The translations under genes were made by a program, and so were the position numbers. The notes under the pieces are model-generated. The model was not told the origin of the DNA. It did not search any database and was given only the letters and a program-made list of their open reading frames with translations. From an uncultured Eubacteriales bacterium (GTDB taxonomy: Bacteria; Bacillota; Clostridia; Oscillospirales; Oscillospiraceae): 64,000 nt of DNA. Positions 32,901 through 39,644 of the stretch are shown in pieces; the stretch's first letter is position 1; each line of letters starts with the position of its first letter. The stretch covers positions 132,579-196,578 of the forward strand of contig UQGJ01000001.1 in NCBI GenBank assembly GCA_900540545.1. The letters run 5' to 3'.

Positions 32901-35607
32901 AGCTGTTGGAGGTGAAATCGGCGGCGTAGGTGTACTGGTCGCTGACGCTGCTGACCACCGCCACCGAATAGACGTAGGCGTTGGAGACGGCGTCGGTCTC
33001 GGCCAGGTCCCGGAAGGTGTAGGTCCACTTGTTGCCCGCTGCGTCCGACTTGTCCCCGGCGCTGAAGGTGTGGGTGAGCCCGGTGGAGAGGCCGTTTTGC
33101 AGCAGCTCCACCTTGACCTGCTCTGGCCGCACCGCGTCGTTGTCGCTGTGGTCGTCCCATTCGATCTCCACCGTATAGTTCATGGTGCGCTGCGTCCAGA
33201 ACGCATAGAAGGTGACGTCGCCCCGGATCTTGCCGTAGGCCTCTGCCCGGGTGCCGGCCCCGCCTTTGGAGGTGTACCACCCGGCGAAGGTGTAGCCCTC
33301 CCGGACCGGGGCGGGCAGGACGGAGAGCATTTCGTCATAGTCCTGGTGGGTGGTGGTGACCGCGCCGCCGGTGTAGCCCGTGTCCCAGGTGATCTCGTAC
33401 CCGATGGCCTTCCAGCCGGCATAAAAAGTAGCGGCCCCTGTCACCAGAGTACCGCTTGTGAGAGGTGTCGTGCAGGCCCGGTCTAAGTACCAGCCCGTGA
33501 ACTCGTAGCCCGTCCGCTTGGGGGCGGTGGTGGGCGGCGTGACGGTGGTGTCGTGGGCCTGGGTGGTGGTGGTGCCGCCGCTGCCGCCGTTGGCATTCCA
33601 TGTGAGCGTGTAGGTCTTCGGCGTCCAGATGCCGTATAGCGTAGTGACGGGCTTCGTGGGCGCCCAGCCGCCGCTGTTGACCGGGGTGGTGCTGGTGGGC
33701 GTCGCGGCCCAGCCGCCGAAGGTGTAGCCTACCCGGTAGGGGTTGTCAGGGAAGGCGAACGGGAGGCTGACCTCAACGGTCTCGGTATAGTCCTCTTCCC
33801 TGGGGTCCGCCTCCGGGTCCTTGTGGACGACGTGGAACGTGATAGTAAAAGAGAATTTGCCCGCCGTCACGTAGGAGGTCGTGATTCCGCCCCCGCTGTA
33901 ATTCTGGTCGAAGTACACCAGGTACATGTCCGCCCTGCCAGGGATGTTGTCGGGATCGTCCGCGACCTTCACTCTCCAGTGGGCGTAGTAGATCGTGGTG
34001 CCGGCCTTGATGGTGATGTCTCCATTTACCTGGGTCCCGCCCACAGGTTCCGTGAACCACCCGATGGGCTCATAGGTGACGGCCCCTTGCGTGTTGACGG
34101 AGAGCTGCGGGAGCGAGACGGTATCGCCCACATTGCCTTTAGCCGTAGGGGCGGGCTGGTTGGGCAGGTTGTAGTCGAAGATGACCTGGTTGGCCCCGGC
34201 GTCGGTACCACCGTTATAGGAGGGGTTGATCCCCAGCCATGCGTTGCCCTCCACGCACTCACCGCCGTCCGCCGTGGGGTCCTCCTTGTGGTTTTTCAGC
34301 ACCCACACGGCGCTGTCGTAAGTGAATGGGCTGTAACTGCTGAGCTTGAAGGTGCTGTCCACGGCGGTCGCCCCGATGTCGGGGAACTGCTCCCCCGACG
34401 TGCCCAGGCTGTACAAGACCACCTTGGGGTAGAAGGGGTTGGAGGTGGAAATGCCGATAGCCCCGTCTCCGCTGGTAATATCGCCATAGGCGATGAGCTT
34501 GCTGTTGGCCGTAGAGACGTAGACGTTGTTCTTGAGGTATTCCGGAGGGATGGAGCCGGTCTGGTCGAGCTCGTTGTCCTTGATGGTGCTGGAGCCGCCC
34601 ACGAAGACCCGGCCACCGTCGGAGACGAAGACGCCAGCGCCACTGTTGGCGGCGTGGTTCTTTTCGATCTTGGCGTCATTTAGAACGAGCTTGCCGTTGA
34701 TCCCCGTGTCCGAGCTGGCGGAGACATAGACGCCGCCGCCATACTGGCCGCTGTGCTGGCCTATGATGCTGGTGCCGTTGAGGATCACTGTGCCGTGGCA
34801 GTGGATGGCACCGCCGCGCTGGTCGGCTTTGTTGGGATTACCTATATCGAATTTGGTGTTGGCAGTGCAGGCCACAACGCCATCGAAAACATAGATAGCG
34901 CCTCCGGAGTTGGCGCTGTTACCGGAAAATGTAACATCGTCCAGGGCGGCCCTGCCCTGCTGGATATAGATGGCCCCACCAGCAGTACCGGAGCTGCCTT
35001 CCGCTACGTTGTTGGTAAATTTGGTGCCGTTTCTGACGGTCAGCGTCGCGTTGCCAATTTGGACACCTGCGCCTTTCTGGCTTAGGCCTAACGCACCGTT
35101 TTGTATTGTACAGCCATCCAAGGTTAGATCTGCCGAGGCCGAGATTGCGCGACACCAGCTTTTGGCATCAAATGTGATATTGCCCATTATTGTGGTCTTC
35201 CCAGAAACGTATAGCATGGTGTTACTTTGAGTATCAGTTGGCACCCCGGTAGTCCAGTTATTCCCGCCAATAGCGGAAATTGTTACGTCTGTTCCTTCTT
35301 TAGGTTTGAGCGTAACAGATTTGACCGCTTCGTGATGCCCAAGGTAACATGAAGTGGTCAAACCAATGTTGTCCAACAAGCAAAGGGTCAAATCAGTGAC
35401 ACCATTTTCATTTGCTGCGTCATAGGCCTGCTTGATTGTTTCAAACGTATCATTCTGCCCCGCAGGCCCGGCATGGCCTGGGTCAACGTAGTACGTGGCC
35501 GCACCTCCGCCTGCTGCCATAGCGGGAACAGTGGTTGCGGGCAGGAAGCTCAAAATCATGGCTAACAGGAGCAGCCAAGACATAGCCTTTTTCACTTTCT
35601 GCTTCAT
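26965..35607 (-). CDS. Giant SLH surface protein with Cna_B-like and carboxypeptidase-regulatory-like repeats (2880 aa)
   Basis: The ATG at 35607 is chosen because AAGGAGAG lies just upstream and the signal peptide (WLLLLAMILSFLPATTVPAMAA) then sits at the N-terminus; in-frame ATGs upstream lack this. Order: signal peptide; beta-helix-like region (about 80-430); four InlB B-type repeats (about 510-810); eleven Cna_B-like units of about 95 aa (about 812-1900), each opening with a W-x-D...RP...LYADG pattern such as VEWQDNNDQAGKRP; seven carboxypeptidase-regulatory-like units (about 1906-2536), each with G-x-V-x-D-x-x-G-x-P-x-x-G-A; a Gly/Ser/Pro linker; an eighth such unit; three SLH domains (about 2687-2880). 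The likely role is a long stalk holding an adhesive tip off the cell wall; this is inferred. Confidence 0.88.
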   Translation of the reverse strand: MKQKVKKAMSWLLLLAMILSFLPATTVPAMAAGGGAATYYVDPGHAGPAGQNDTFETIKQAYDAANENGVTDLTLCLLDNIGLTTSCYLGHHEAVKSVTLKPKEGTDVTISAIGGNNWTTGVPTDTQSNTMLYVSGKTTIMGNITFDAKSWCRAISASADLTLDGCTIQNGALGLSQKGAGVQIGNATLTVRNGTKFTNNVAEGSSGTAGGAIYIQQGRAALDDVTFSGNSANSGGAIYVFDGVVACTANTKFDIGNPNKADQRGGAIHCHGTVILNGTSIIGQHSGQYGGGVYVSASSDTGINGKLVLNDAKIEKNHAANSGAGVFVSDGGRVFVGGSSTIKDNELDQTGSIPPEYLKNNVYVSTANSKLIAYGDITSGDGAIGISTSNPFYPKVVLYSLGTSGEQFPDIGATAVDSTFKLSSYSPFTYDSAVWVLKNHKEDPTADGGECVEGNAWLGINPSYNGGTDAGANQVIFDYNLPNQPAPTAKGNVGDTVSLPQLSVNTQGAVTYEPIGWFTEPVGGTQVNGDITIKAGTTIYYAHWRVKVADDPDNIPGRADMYLVYFDQNYSGGGITTSYVTAGKFSFTITFHVVHKDPEADPREEDYTETVEVSLPFAFPDNPYRVGYTFGGWAATPTSTTPVNSGGWAPTKPVTTLYGIWTPKTYTLTWNANGGSGGTTTTQAHDTTVTPPTTAPKRTGYEFTGWYLDRACTTPLTSGTLVTGAATFYAGWKAIGYEITWDTGYTGGAVTTTHQDYDEMLSVLPAPVREGYTFAGWYTSKGGAGTRAEAYGKIRGDVTFYAFWTQRTMNYTVEIEWDDHSDNDAVRPEQVKVELLQNGLSTGLTHTFSAGDKSDAAGNKWTYTFRDLAETDAVSNAYVYSVAVVSSVSDQYTYAADFTSNSYAGYILMTHSLILTDVNAYVVWQDQSDNDGYRPSSVRLRLYANGEAIDDAETYVTLPGYGDTWTYTFAGRQKYYTDAAGNKGREIKYTLKVTPTGEGDLDQYAIDYDDYTVTLSHEVDTISRTVSVEWQDNNDQAGKRPASMTVQLYADNQPVKDMHVTLSAANGWSYTWEGLPKFTGGGRKIVYSAFVTSTLIDYTSATTEMVIEMTYVPSSTTISAFLTWTDEEDADGLRPDLVTAELVADGKPTGDKQVLSATTNWKVAWSNYPIYKDGSRIEYTFRVEPVPGGYTAEYFGVYDTSGLSVVLTHVRERKDLTAQVVWNDRDNVSGDRLSRVEVMLYADGAPLEDHTAWLDAAGGWQHNFPQFPVYRDGGKEIKYSVYVTSSAGKYKPATSGMTVTMNLDVEYTDIPLQVIWDDNNDADGLRPDFVAVTLSIDDELSKYQRAATQANGWAVLFDGFVKYTYGADGAGRAIRYSAVATAPVGYEAAYIGDTVVLSRTASTTSRTATVTWKDNDDQYGARPQRVSLTLYADYLDGAGPVLTGRTLRCYAADGWEATFEDLPAYRDGKIIVYSVQASGDLADYTAAYDGMDVYLTHKGYTPTEPTTDYTATLIWQDNRNANNSRNYGAVLTLYADGAPAQTYTLTNDDIKGEYTWSHTFSGLPTKAAGKEIVYTVGITTGDNYVAQVVDNTITLTNVTDLTIDLTWDDDANDDGFRPKEVTLELYADGVKTDRAIAQEGSPTGAVWRYTFEDVPVWSSVQTDLEITYTWLIPGAETAALNKSGYAVDYHAYAFDTDGAGRRTYPLTISRNLDVADYASTITWADDADRDGLRPASMAVQLWADYGDGRGPVDTGLSAVLTGGNEAESWNHVFPQLPVRANQGTVIVYTLRATAPSGYTLDADPAAPTLATSHIPATRDVTTAVTWDDATDAAGLQRVDLTAELLVDGRPTGETGALNERGGWTYTWPGRYVYHDHGTAYNYSVAVTGGLQDEYEVTVDGTDVTVRRVRFSIAGTVYDNVGYPVSGAQVTLYDADKLALASTSSKEDGTYSFSGVTKGAYTVRAAKDLAAYSAGTAEAAVTNADLSGVDVTLVYDPSGGGGEEYTYTARGTVVDSNGAPAAGAQVNIWLGDALAGTVTAGADGTFSVAGLKNGTYQVSVLYTLDGQDYTATGATFVIHNADAAVPQITVKVPAPPAPGPEPCVVTSKVIDQDGKPLEGILVLFYDESGRLYASTETGRDGAYRVEAVADGSYKLVYHMEGTVMAQQEITVAGQPELTVPDVTIDTTAKPGYGILSGVVLDKDGNPVEGAEVRVYDKDGNEVGYQVTGPNGAYEFILPVGTYTVVITRPFDNVTEGDIKVDDDTVEGGTGDPDQTATADSYTIRGYVYDADGAPVEGVTVYLYRENPENPEGEYLRFMETVSDGAGYYEFANIPAGRYIVKVAYGIGGGGGSVDTPVEVKPNPDQPEGGDITITTDSYTLTGVVKDKDGNPVKGATVTLTDAATGEQVGQIITEADGVYTFTGLAEGTYHLHITYPDKEDLGGGDVDVGDGGHEAVTGYKVSGLVQDNKNAPLKGAAVVFTGADGKEYVAATGRDGAFTVTVPDGSYSIQATYGTCSAAGSVTVQGADVSGLKLTITLPDPDQPGGGDNPGGGDHPGGGDNPGGGDNPGGSTGGGGGSSGGGGSSGGGGGSVTQPDKTVTISGTVTDAEGNPIEGADVTATNTKTGEQYKTTTDKDGHYEITVPEGKYTITVKYGSTDVGGGSVNANKDVAAGVIKLPAELGQLVRAYIYGYPDRTFGGGNNITRMETAAIISRVAPGFDAAAKYPVSFSDVAAGVWYEANLGYCVQAGLIQGRGNGIFDPAANITRAEFAAIVARLLGLDNTPGKTTFEDTRGNWAEGYITRLADLGAIQGRGNGRFDPDANITRSEAVAIVNRALGREPDKDTLDALVVNGTIFLTDVTDRTAWDYYQILEAAFDHYHK

Positions 35608-35698
35608 AGTTACTCTCCTTTTCATCAGTTTGGGCAAAAGAAAAGCGTTGGCACATTTCTGTGTCAACGCTTCTCCTGCTTAAATCGTAAATTGCCCT

Positions 35699-36736
35699 TT
35701 AGAAATCCAGATCCATATCTGATGTGTTCCATAACGGTAGCGAATAAGACCACTTGGTCATTTCGTAAAGTTCCTTCAAATTGTGAAACCCATCGAGATA
35801 GATATTTGAATACTTGTTTCCTGCTGAATCAATGCCGGTCGCTTCGATGTAGTAGAGTTTTTGCCCGAGCGTATAGTCCGCTTTATCCATCTCGACGACC
35901 AAAATATACTTGCCGTCTTCACCGCTCACTGTCCGGCCCAGTTCCCGCCCATCTTTGTAGAAAAGTGCAATATTGGCGCCAACCAGCGGTTCATTATGAC
36001 GGGATTCGTAAACAGTTCCCTCAATAGTGACTGTCACGGTCTCCCCGGTGCGGGGCGGGATGTCCTCTTGCGGGGGTGTAGTCTCCACGGGCTTCTCGGG
36101 CTCTGTGGGCTTGGAGGCCAGGTCCGCCACCAGGTCAACGAGCCGAGCCGTTACGGTAGCGGCCTCCGCCCGGGTCATGGTCAGGCCGCCGTTGAAGTTG
36201 CCGGCGTTGTCGCCCTTGATCAGCCCCAGGGCATAGGTCTGGCCGACCGCTGCGGCGTACTTGGTGGGGATGTCCCCATAGTCCTTGATCTTGCTGGTGT
36301 CCACCGTCTGTTCCTTCGCCCCGAGGCTCTTGGCCGTGTGGGCCAGGATCACCGCCATGTCGTAGCGGGTGATCTCACTCTCGATGGCGGCGTCGGTGAC
36401 GGCGGTACCCTCCAGCAGCCCCTTGGCCTTGGCCGCCTCCACCCAGGGGGCGTACCAGTTGGCGGCGCCCTCAGTGGTCACGTCGTCGGGATAGGATACC
36501 CTGCCGACAAGGGTGAGGAACATCGCCGCGGACAACTTCATGTCCGGGCTGAACGTGGTGCCGCTGGTGCCCTTGATGACCCCAGCGTCGGCCATCCGCA
36601 TTACAGGCTCATAGGCCCAGTTGCCGGGGGCCACGTCGGCAAAGTCCGGCGTAGAGTAGGCCATCGCCCCACCGGCCAGGCCCACAGTCAGGGCCAAGGC
36701 CAGGAGCAGGGCGGGGAGGCCCTTATTCTTCTTCAT
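35699..36736 (-). CDS. SLH protein with single carboxypeptidase-regulatory-like domain (345 aa)
   Basis: The start at 36736 follows AAAGGAAGTG. A signal peptide (LPALLLALALTVGLAGGAMA) leads straight into three N-terminal SLH domains (FADVAPGNWAYEPVMRMADAG; NWYAPWVEAAKAKGLLEG; YALGLIKGDNAGNFNGG). A Pro/Glu linker (about 210-235) and a C-terminal domain starting VTIEGTVYESRHNEPLVGANI follow. SLH at the N-terminus is the reverse of its big neighbours, so its free C-terminal domain points outward. It precedes the 2880-aa gene by 91 bp and may be co-transcribed with it. Role unknown beyond cell-wall display. Confidence 0.8.
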   Translation of the reverse strand: MKKNKGLPALLLALALTVGLAGGAMAYSTPDFADVAPGNWAYEPVMRMADAGVIKGTSGTTFSPDMKLSAAMFLTLVGRVSYPDDVTTEGAANWYAPWVEAAKAKGLLEGTAVTDAAIESEITRYDMAVILAHTAKSLGAKEQTVDTSKIKDYGDIPTKYAAAVGQTYALGLIKGDNAGNFNGGLTMTRAEAATVTARLVDLVADLASKPTEPEKPVETTPPQEDIPPRTGETVTVTIEGTVYESRHNEPLVGANIALFYKDGRELGRTVSGEDGKYILVVEMDKADYTLGQKLYYIEATGIDSAGNKYSNIYLDGFHNLKELYEMTKWSYSLPLWNTSDMDLDF

Positions 36737-36823
36737 CGCTTAATTCACTTCCTTTGCTGTTGCTGCCGGTCAGTTCGCTTTTTTTGCAACCTGTAACCAG
36801 CCGCCAAGACCGATACCAACAGA

Positions 36824-37693
36824 TTATTCGTCCAGCATGAGCTTTTTGTGGTCGCCTTTAAGCTGGTCTAGCTGCTCCTTTTCGATTTGAGAAATGCTTT
36901 TGGGCGGGGTCGGCAAAGACTCTGGCATTGTACCGCCGATTTTTTCAATCGTTTCGCGGACTTCCTTACCGACGGTGTAGTGGATACTGCTGGCCTCGTC
37001 CAACCCCTGCGGATCATCTCGGCGCATTTTCGCTTCCGTCTGTGTGATACGGAACAAATTTGCACCCAGCTCCTCACTTCCCATATGATCGAGTATCTTT
37101 TCCTCGGGTGCGAGGCCTTTCCTACGGTGAATATCCGCAACTCTCAATCCGCCGTACAGGCCCATATATCCCGCATTTTGAAACTCAGCATACTCTGACT
37201 GCTCGGTGATACCAGCTCGATGAGCTGCCTCGGCAAGCATAGAGTTCCAATTTTTTACGTCCCCTCGGATGACCAGGCGCTTACTGTCCTCGTCGAGCTG
37301 GTTGAACGCGTCTGCAATTTCTTGCCTGCGCGTCTGTATTGCAAAATAGGTTTGGCCCAGTGCGATGACCTCTTTGCGGGGGTCACCGTTTTGCATTATC
37401 AGATAACAAGCATATCGGGAGAGTTGAAAATCCACCACTTTTTTACTTGCACCTTTGGGCATGGGGATCGTTTTGTTGACCTCAACAAAATGATCAACAT
37501 ACGCAAACCCACTGTTTTTGCAGGACAGCATCGCCTTATCAATAACCTTAGAGAAATTACGCCATTCTGCGTAGTCAAGCACCAGCGAAAGTTCACGTGC
37601 ATACCAGAACTCGATGCCGTCATCGGTTGTATGCTTTATATCCTCAAAGCGTTGATACTCTTTTGCATTAAGACTAGCTATAACAATCACCAT
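36824..37693 (-). CDS. dinD: DNA damage-inducible protein D
   Basis: The product matches the DinD family from memory of the E. coli protein. The shared blocks are FEDIKH, FWYARELSLVLDYAEWRNF, LSRYACYLIMQNGDPRKEVIALGQTYFAIQTRRQE, GYMGLYGGL, RKGLAPEEKILDHMGSEELGANLFRITQTEAKM and GGTMPESLPTP. E. coli DinD is SOS-induced and inhibits RecA strand exchange. The ATG at 37693 with AGGAAG 7 nt upstream gives 289 aa; a GTG at 37714 is possible. I see no clear LexA box (GAAC-N4-GTTC) upstream, so SOS control is not shown. It likely helps the element cope with, or exploit, DNA damage. Confidence 0.88.
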   Translation of the reverse strand: MVIVIASLNAKEYQRFEDIKHTTDDGIEFWYARELSLVLDYAEWRNFSKVIDKAMLSCKNSGFAYVDHFVEVNKTIPMPKGASKKVVDFQLSRYACYLIMQNGDPRKEVIALGQTYFAIQTRRQEIADAFNQLDEDSKRLVIRGDVKNWNSMLAEAAHRAGITEQSEYAEFQNAGYMGLYGGLRVADIHRRKGLAPEEKILDHMGSEELGANLFRITQTEAKMRRDDPQGLDEASSIHYTVGKEVRETIEKIGGTMPESLPTPPKSISQIEKEQLDQLKGDHKKLMLDE

Positions 37694-37968
37694 CCATGAT
37701 CTTCCTGAGAGCACTTCACTTGTCCTCGAATAGCTTCACAGCATTTTGTTTTTCCTCTAAAAATCAACCACTCCCTTTATAAATTGTCCGGCACCCCGGC
37801 CGGGGTATATCGGTTTCGCGGCAGGGCCGCTATTATCCACTCCCTGGAGCCGCATATAGTAGCTTCCGGACAGACGCGCGGCGAAACGCTGTCCGGTATC
37901 AATCACTCCCGGCCCTGGCAGGGGCGGGCACGGGAAGACCAATACGATATTCGGTTCTGCCGCCGGGG
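37694..37968. other. Non-coding GC-rich stretch with inverted repeats
   Basis: No gene with a ribosome site is convincing. CCGGACAG (37866-37873) and CTGTCCGG (37889-37896) form an 8-bp inverted repeat, TGTCCGG recurs near 37785, and CCCCGGCCGGGG near 37794 is a 12-bp palindrome. It could hold a terminator for the upstream small gene or a protein-binding site. Confidence 0.4.
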
Positions 37969-38175
37969 TCAGGCCCCTTTTCGGTAAAGCGTGGTCTCCA
38001 CGCTGGCCCGGATACAATGGGTGTCCTCGTCGAAGCGGCACACCTCGAACTCCTGGATGCCCAGGCGCTCGAACTGCTCCGCCATCTCGGCGGGGACGTC
38101 CATCGTCAGGTCCAGGCGTATCCGGATGGCGTCGTCCTCTTTTCGGGGCTGCTGGTTTGGAAATTGATATACCAT
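37969..38175 (-). CDS. Unknown 68-aa protein
   Basis: AGAAAGGAG lies 9 nt before the ATG at 38175. The product begins MVYQFPNQQPRKEDDAIRIRL and contains MDVPAEMAEQFERLGIQEFEVCRF, a compact alpha/beta pattern, ending YRKGA. No family is recognised. It stands alone between the RelE-like cassette and dinD, with 176 bp upstream without a gene. Confidence 0.6.
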   Translation of the reverse strand: MVYQFPNQQPRKEDDAIRIRLDLTMDVPAEMAEQFERLGIQEFEVCRFDEDTHCIRASVETTLYRKGA

Positions 38176-38351
38176 GGTGGGCGCTCCTTTCTGTCAGGCT
38201 CCTCCCAAACCCAACATAATACATTCAATTCCGCTTGTCAAAGGTTATTTCTAAACTGATGTGGCGTTATAACAGGAACCTAGATATTACAATGCTTTGC
38301 GTGGCTTTTAGGGCAAAATATTTTTACTCTGTTCGCTCCCCGAGACGGGGG

Positions 38352-38756
38352 TCAGAACCAGTCCCCATCTTCCGCGTCAGGGGGGATCGCGTACCAATAT
38401 CCCCCGAACGTGTCCAGGCCATAGAGCTTGTGGACGACATCACCACGCTCTTTGGTGCGGATGGTGAGCTCTCGCCCGTAAAGCCGTGTGGCAGTGCGGG
38501 GCTTGATCTCGATGACCCAGTCTTCCGGGTACTGTTTCAGCTTGGTCAGGTCCACCAGCATATGCCGCTTTGTAATGCGGTAGCGCTTCAGCGGCTTGAA
38601 CGCGTAGCCCGGTTCCGTCAGTTCGTAGACGGTGACGTTCCGGCTGGCTTGATAGGCCCAAACGGCCAGGAGCGCCGCCACCAGGGCGGCCAAGGCCGCG
38701 ATCCACCCGAGGCAGGGGCCCTCCAAGGCACATCGCAGAATCCACCACACGATCAT
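38352..38756 (-). CDS. Small membrane protein coupled to RelE-like gene
   Basis: The 134-aa product has one or two N-terminal membrane segments (GWIAALAALVAALLAVWAYQ), then a basic soluble domain (YELTEPGYAFKPLKRYRIT...LYGRELTIRTKERGDVV). Its ATG overlaps the stop of the RelE-like gene as ATGA, so translation is coupled. No known antitoxin motif is present. It occupies the slot where an HTH antitoxin follows the toxin in HigBA-type pairs, which is why its function deserves attention. Confidence 0.65.
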   Translation of the reverse strand: MIVWWILRCALEGPCLGWIAALAALVAALLAVWAYQASRNVTVYELTEPGYAFKPLKRYRITKRHMLVDLTKLKQYPEDWVIEIKPRTATRLYGRELTIRTKERGDVVHKLYGLDTFGGYWYAIPPDAEDGDWF

Positions 38757-39154
38757 GGGGGACCCACCTCCAGTTCGCAGATGGGGAGCGCCTGCGCCTC
38801 CCGCCGGCCGGCGCGGACCTCGCAGGAGAGCTTCAGCGCGGTGTCCAGCGCCCGCTCCGTATCCCTGGGCTGCCTTTTCACGAAGGGGTACAGAAGCAGG
38901 AGCTTGCCGTCGGGCAGCTGGGTGAAGATGATTCGGACCAGCGTCCTGCCTTTGGCCCGCAGTTCATAGAGGCTGCGGTAGCGTTCCAGGCTGAAATGCT
39001 TGACGTGGGGTTCTCCCACAAGGCCGAGGGGGGTGCGCTCCAGCATGGCAAGCTCCATGATGACCTTCTGCCGCAGTTTCGCGTCAAGCCCATCCATGAA
39101 GCACAGCAGCTCGGGCCGCGCCCCACAGTCTCCGGCACAGATATGTAGCTTCAC
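38753..39154 (-). CDS. RelE/HigB-fold (Gp49-like) protein
   Basis: The GTG at 39154 overlaps the upstream stop as GTGA; it is preferred over an upstream ATG because the frame before it is not protein-like. The 133-aa product (MKLHICAGDCGARPELLCF start) carries the Gp49/HigB pattern: LDAKLRQKVIMELAML, then VKHFSLERYRSLYELRAKG, RTLVRIIFTQL, LLLLYPFVKRQ and a closing RALDTALKL helix. Family members are mRNA interferases paired with HTH antitoxins. Here neither neighbour has an HTH. The upstream 143-aa gene and the downstream membrane protein gene are coupled to it, so it may be a divergent toxin or a repurposed fold. Confidence 0.75.
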   Translation of the reverse strand: MKLHICAGDCGARPELLCFMDGLDAKLRQKVIMELAMLERTPLGLVGEPHVKHFSLERYRSLYELRAKGRTLVRIIFTQLPDGKLLLLYPFVKRQPRDTERALDTALKLSCEVRAGRREAQALPICELEVGPP

Positions 39155-39582
39155 AGCGCCTTCGCCCCCTCTCCGCCCACTTCGGACTCCAGGCCCCTGA
39201 CCAGGACGCCAAACTCCTTCATCAAACTGTCCAGGAACGACTGAACCAGCGCTTTGTTCCCGGAGAGCCACCAGACAGTGGGCGGCAAGGGCTGGCGCAT
39301 CATATCGTACTGGATGGAGTAGCGGACCAGCAGATGGGTGTAATCCCGCTGGGCCAGGTAGCCTTTGAGGTCTTCGTAGACCTCGACCACAGCCTGGGCT
39401 TCGCTGTGATAGTCGCACAGGTCGTTGAACAGCAGTCCGGCCATGATGTGTCCCAGAACGGCCACGGCCGGTTGGCGGACGCCTCCGCCGGCGTCCAGAA
39501 GCCCCATGTGCTTGAGCCTGGTGGGCGCCGAATCGTCAAAGGGGCTGGGCCCCCAGGTCCGTATGACATTCATACTCTTCAT
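39151..39582 (-). CDS. Unknown 143-aa protein heading the RelE-like cassette
   Basis: AAGGAGGAG lies 5 nt before the ATG at 39582, which is chosen over an ATG at 39624. The product begins MKSMNVIRTWGPSPF and is helical (VLGHIMAGLLFNDLCDYHSEAQAVVEVYEDL). It ends in GVLVRGLESEVGG. No HTH or nuclease motif is seen. Its stop overlaps the RelE-like start as GTGA, so it is the best candidate partner of that protein. It follows parB by 62 bp. Confidence 0.6.
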   Translation of the reverse strand: MKSMNVIRTWGPSPFDDSAPTRLKHMGLLDAGGGVRQPAVAVLGHIMAGLLFNDLCDYHSEAQAVVEVYEDLKGYLAQRDYTHLLVRYSIQYDMMRQPLPPTVWWLSGNKALVQSFLDSLMKEFGVLVRGLESEVGGEGAKAL

Positions 39583-39644
39583 AAATTCTCCTCCTTGACC
39601 GTGGGAGAGGGGTGCCCCTCCCACGGCATTTCAGTTTCTTGGAG

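Noticed and set aside
27600..34100. Regular repeats that might be taken for a CRISPR array or satellite DNA
   Set aside because: The periodicity follows protein domains (Cna_B-like and carboxypeptidase-regulatory-like) in frame, the DNA units are divergent and there are no short identical repeats with unique spacers.
37694..37800. LexA box upstream of dinD
   Set aside because: No GAAC-N4-GTTC or close relative was seen, so SOS control is not reported as a feature.
37757..38224. Minus-strand frame of 155 codons overlapping the 68-aa gene
   Set aside because: The 68-aa frame at 37969-38175 has a strong ribosome site and protein-like composition; the longer frame is Arg/Pro-rich and has neither.
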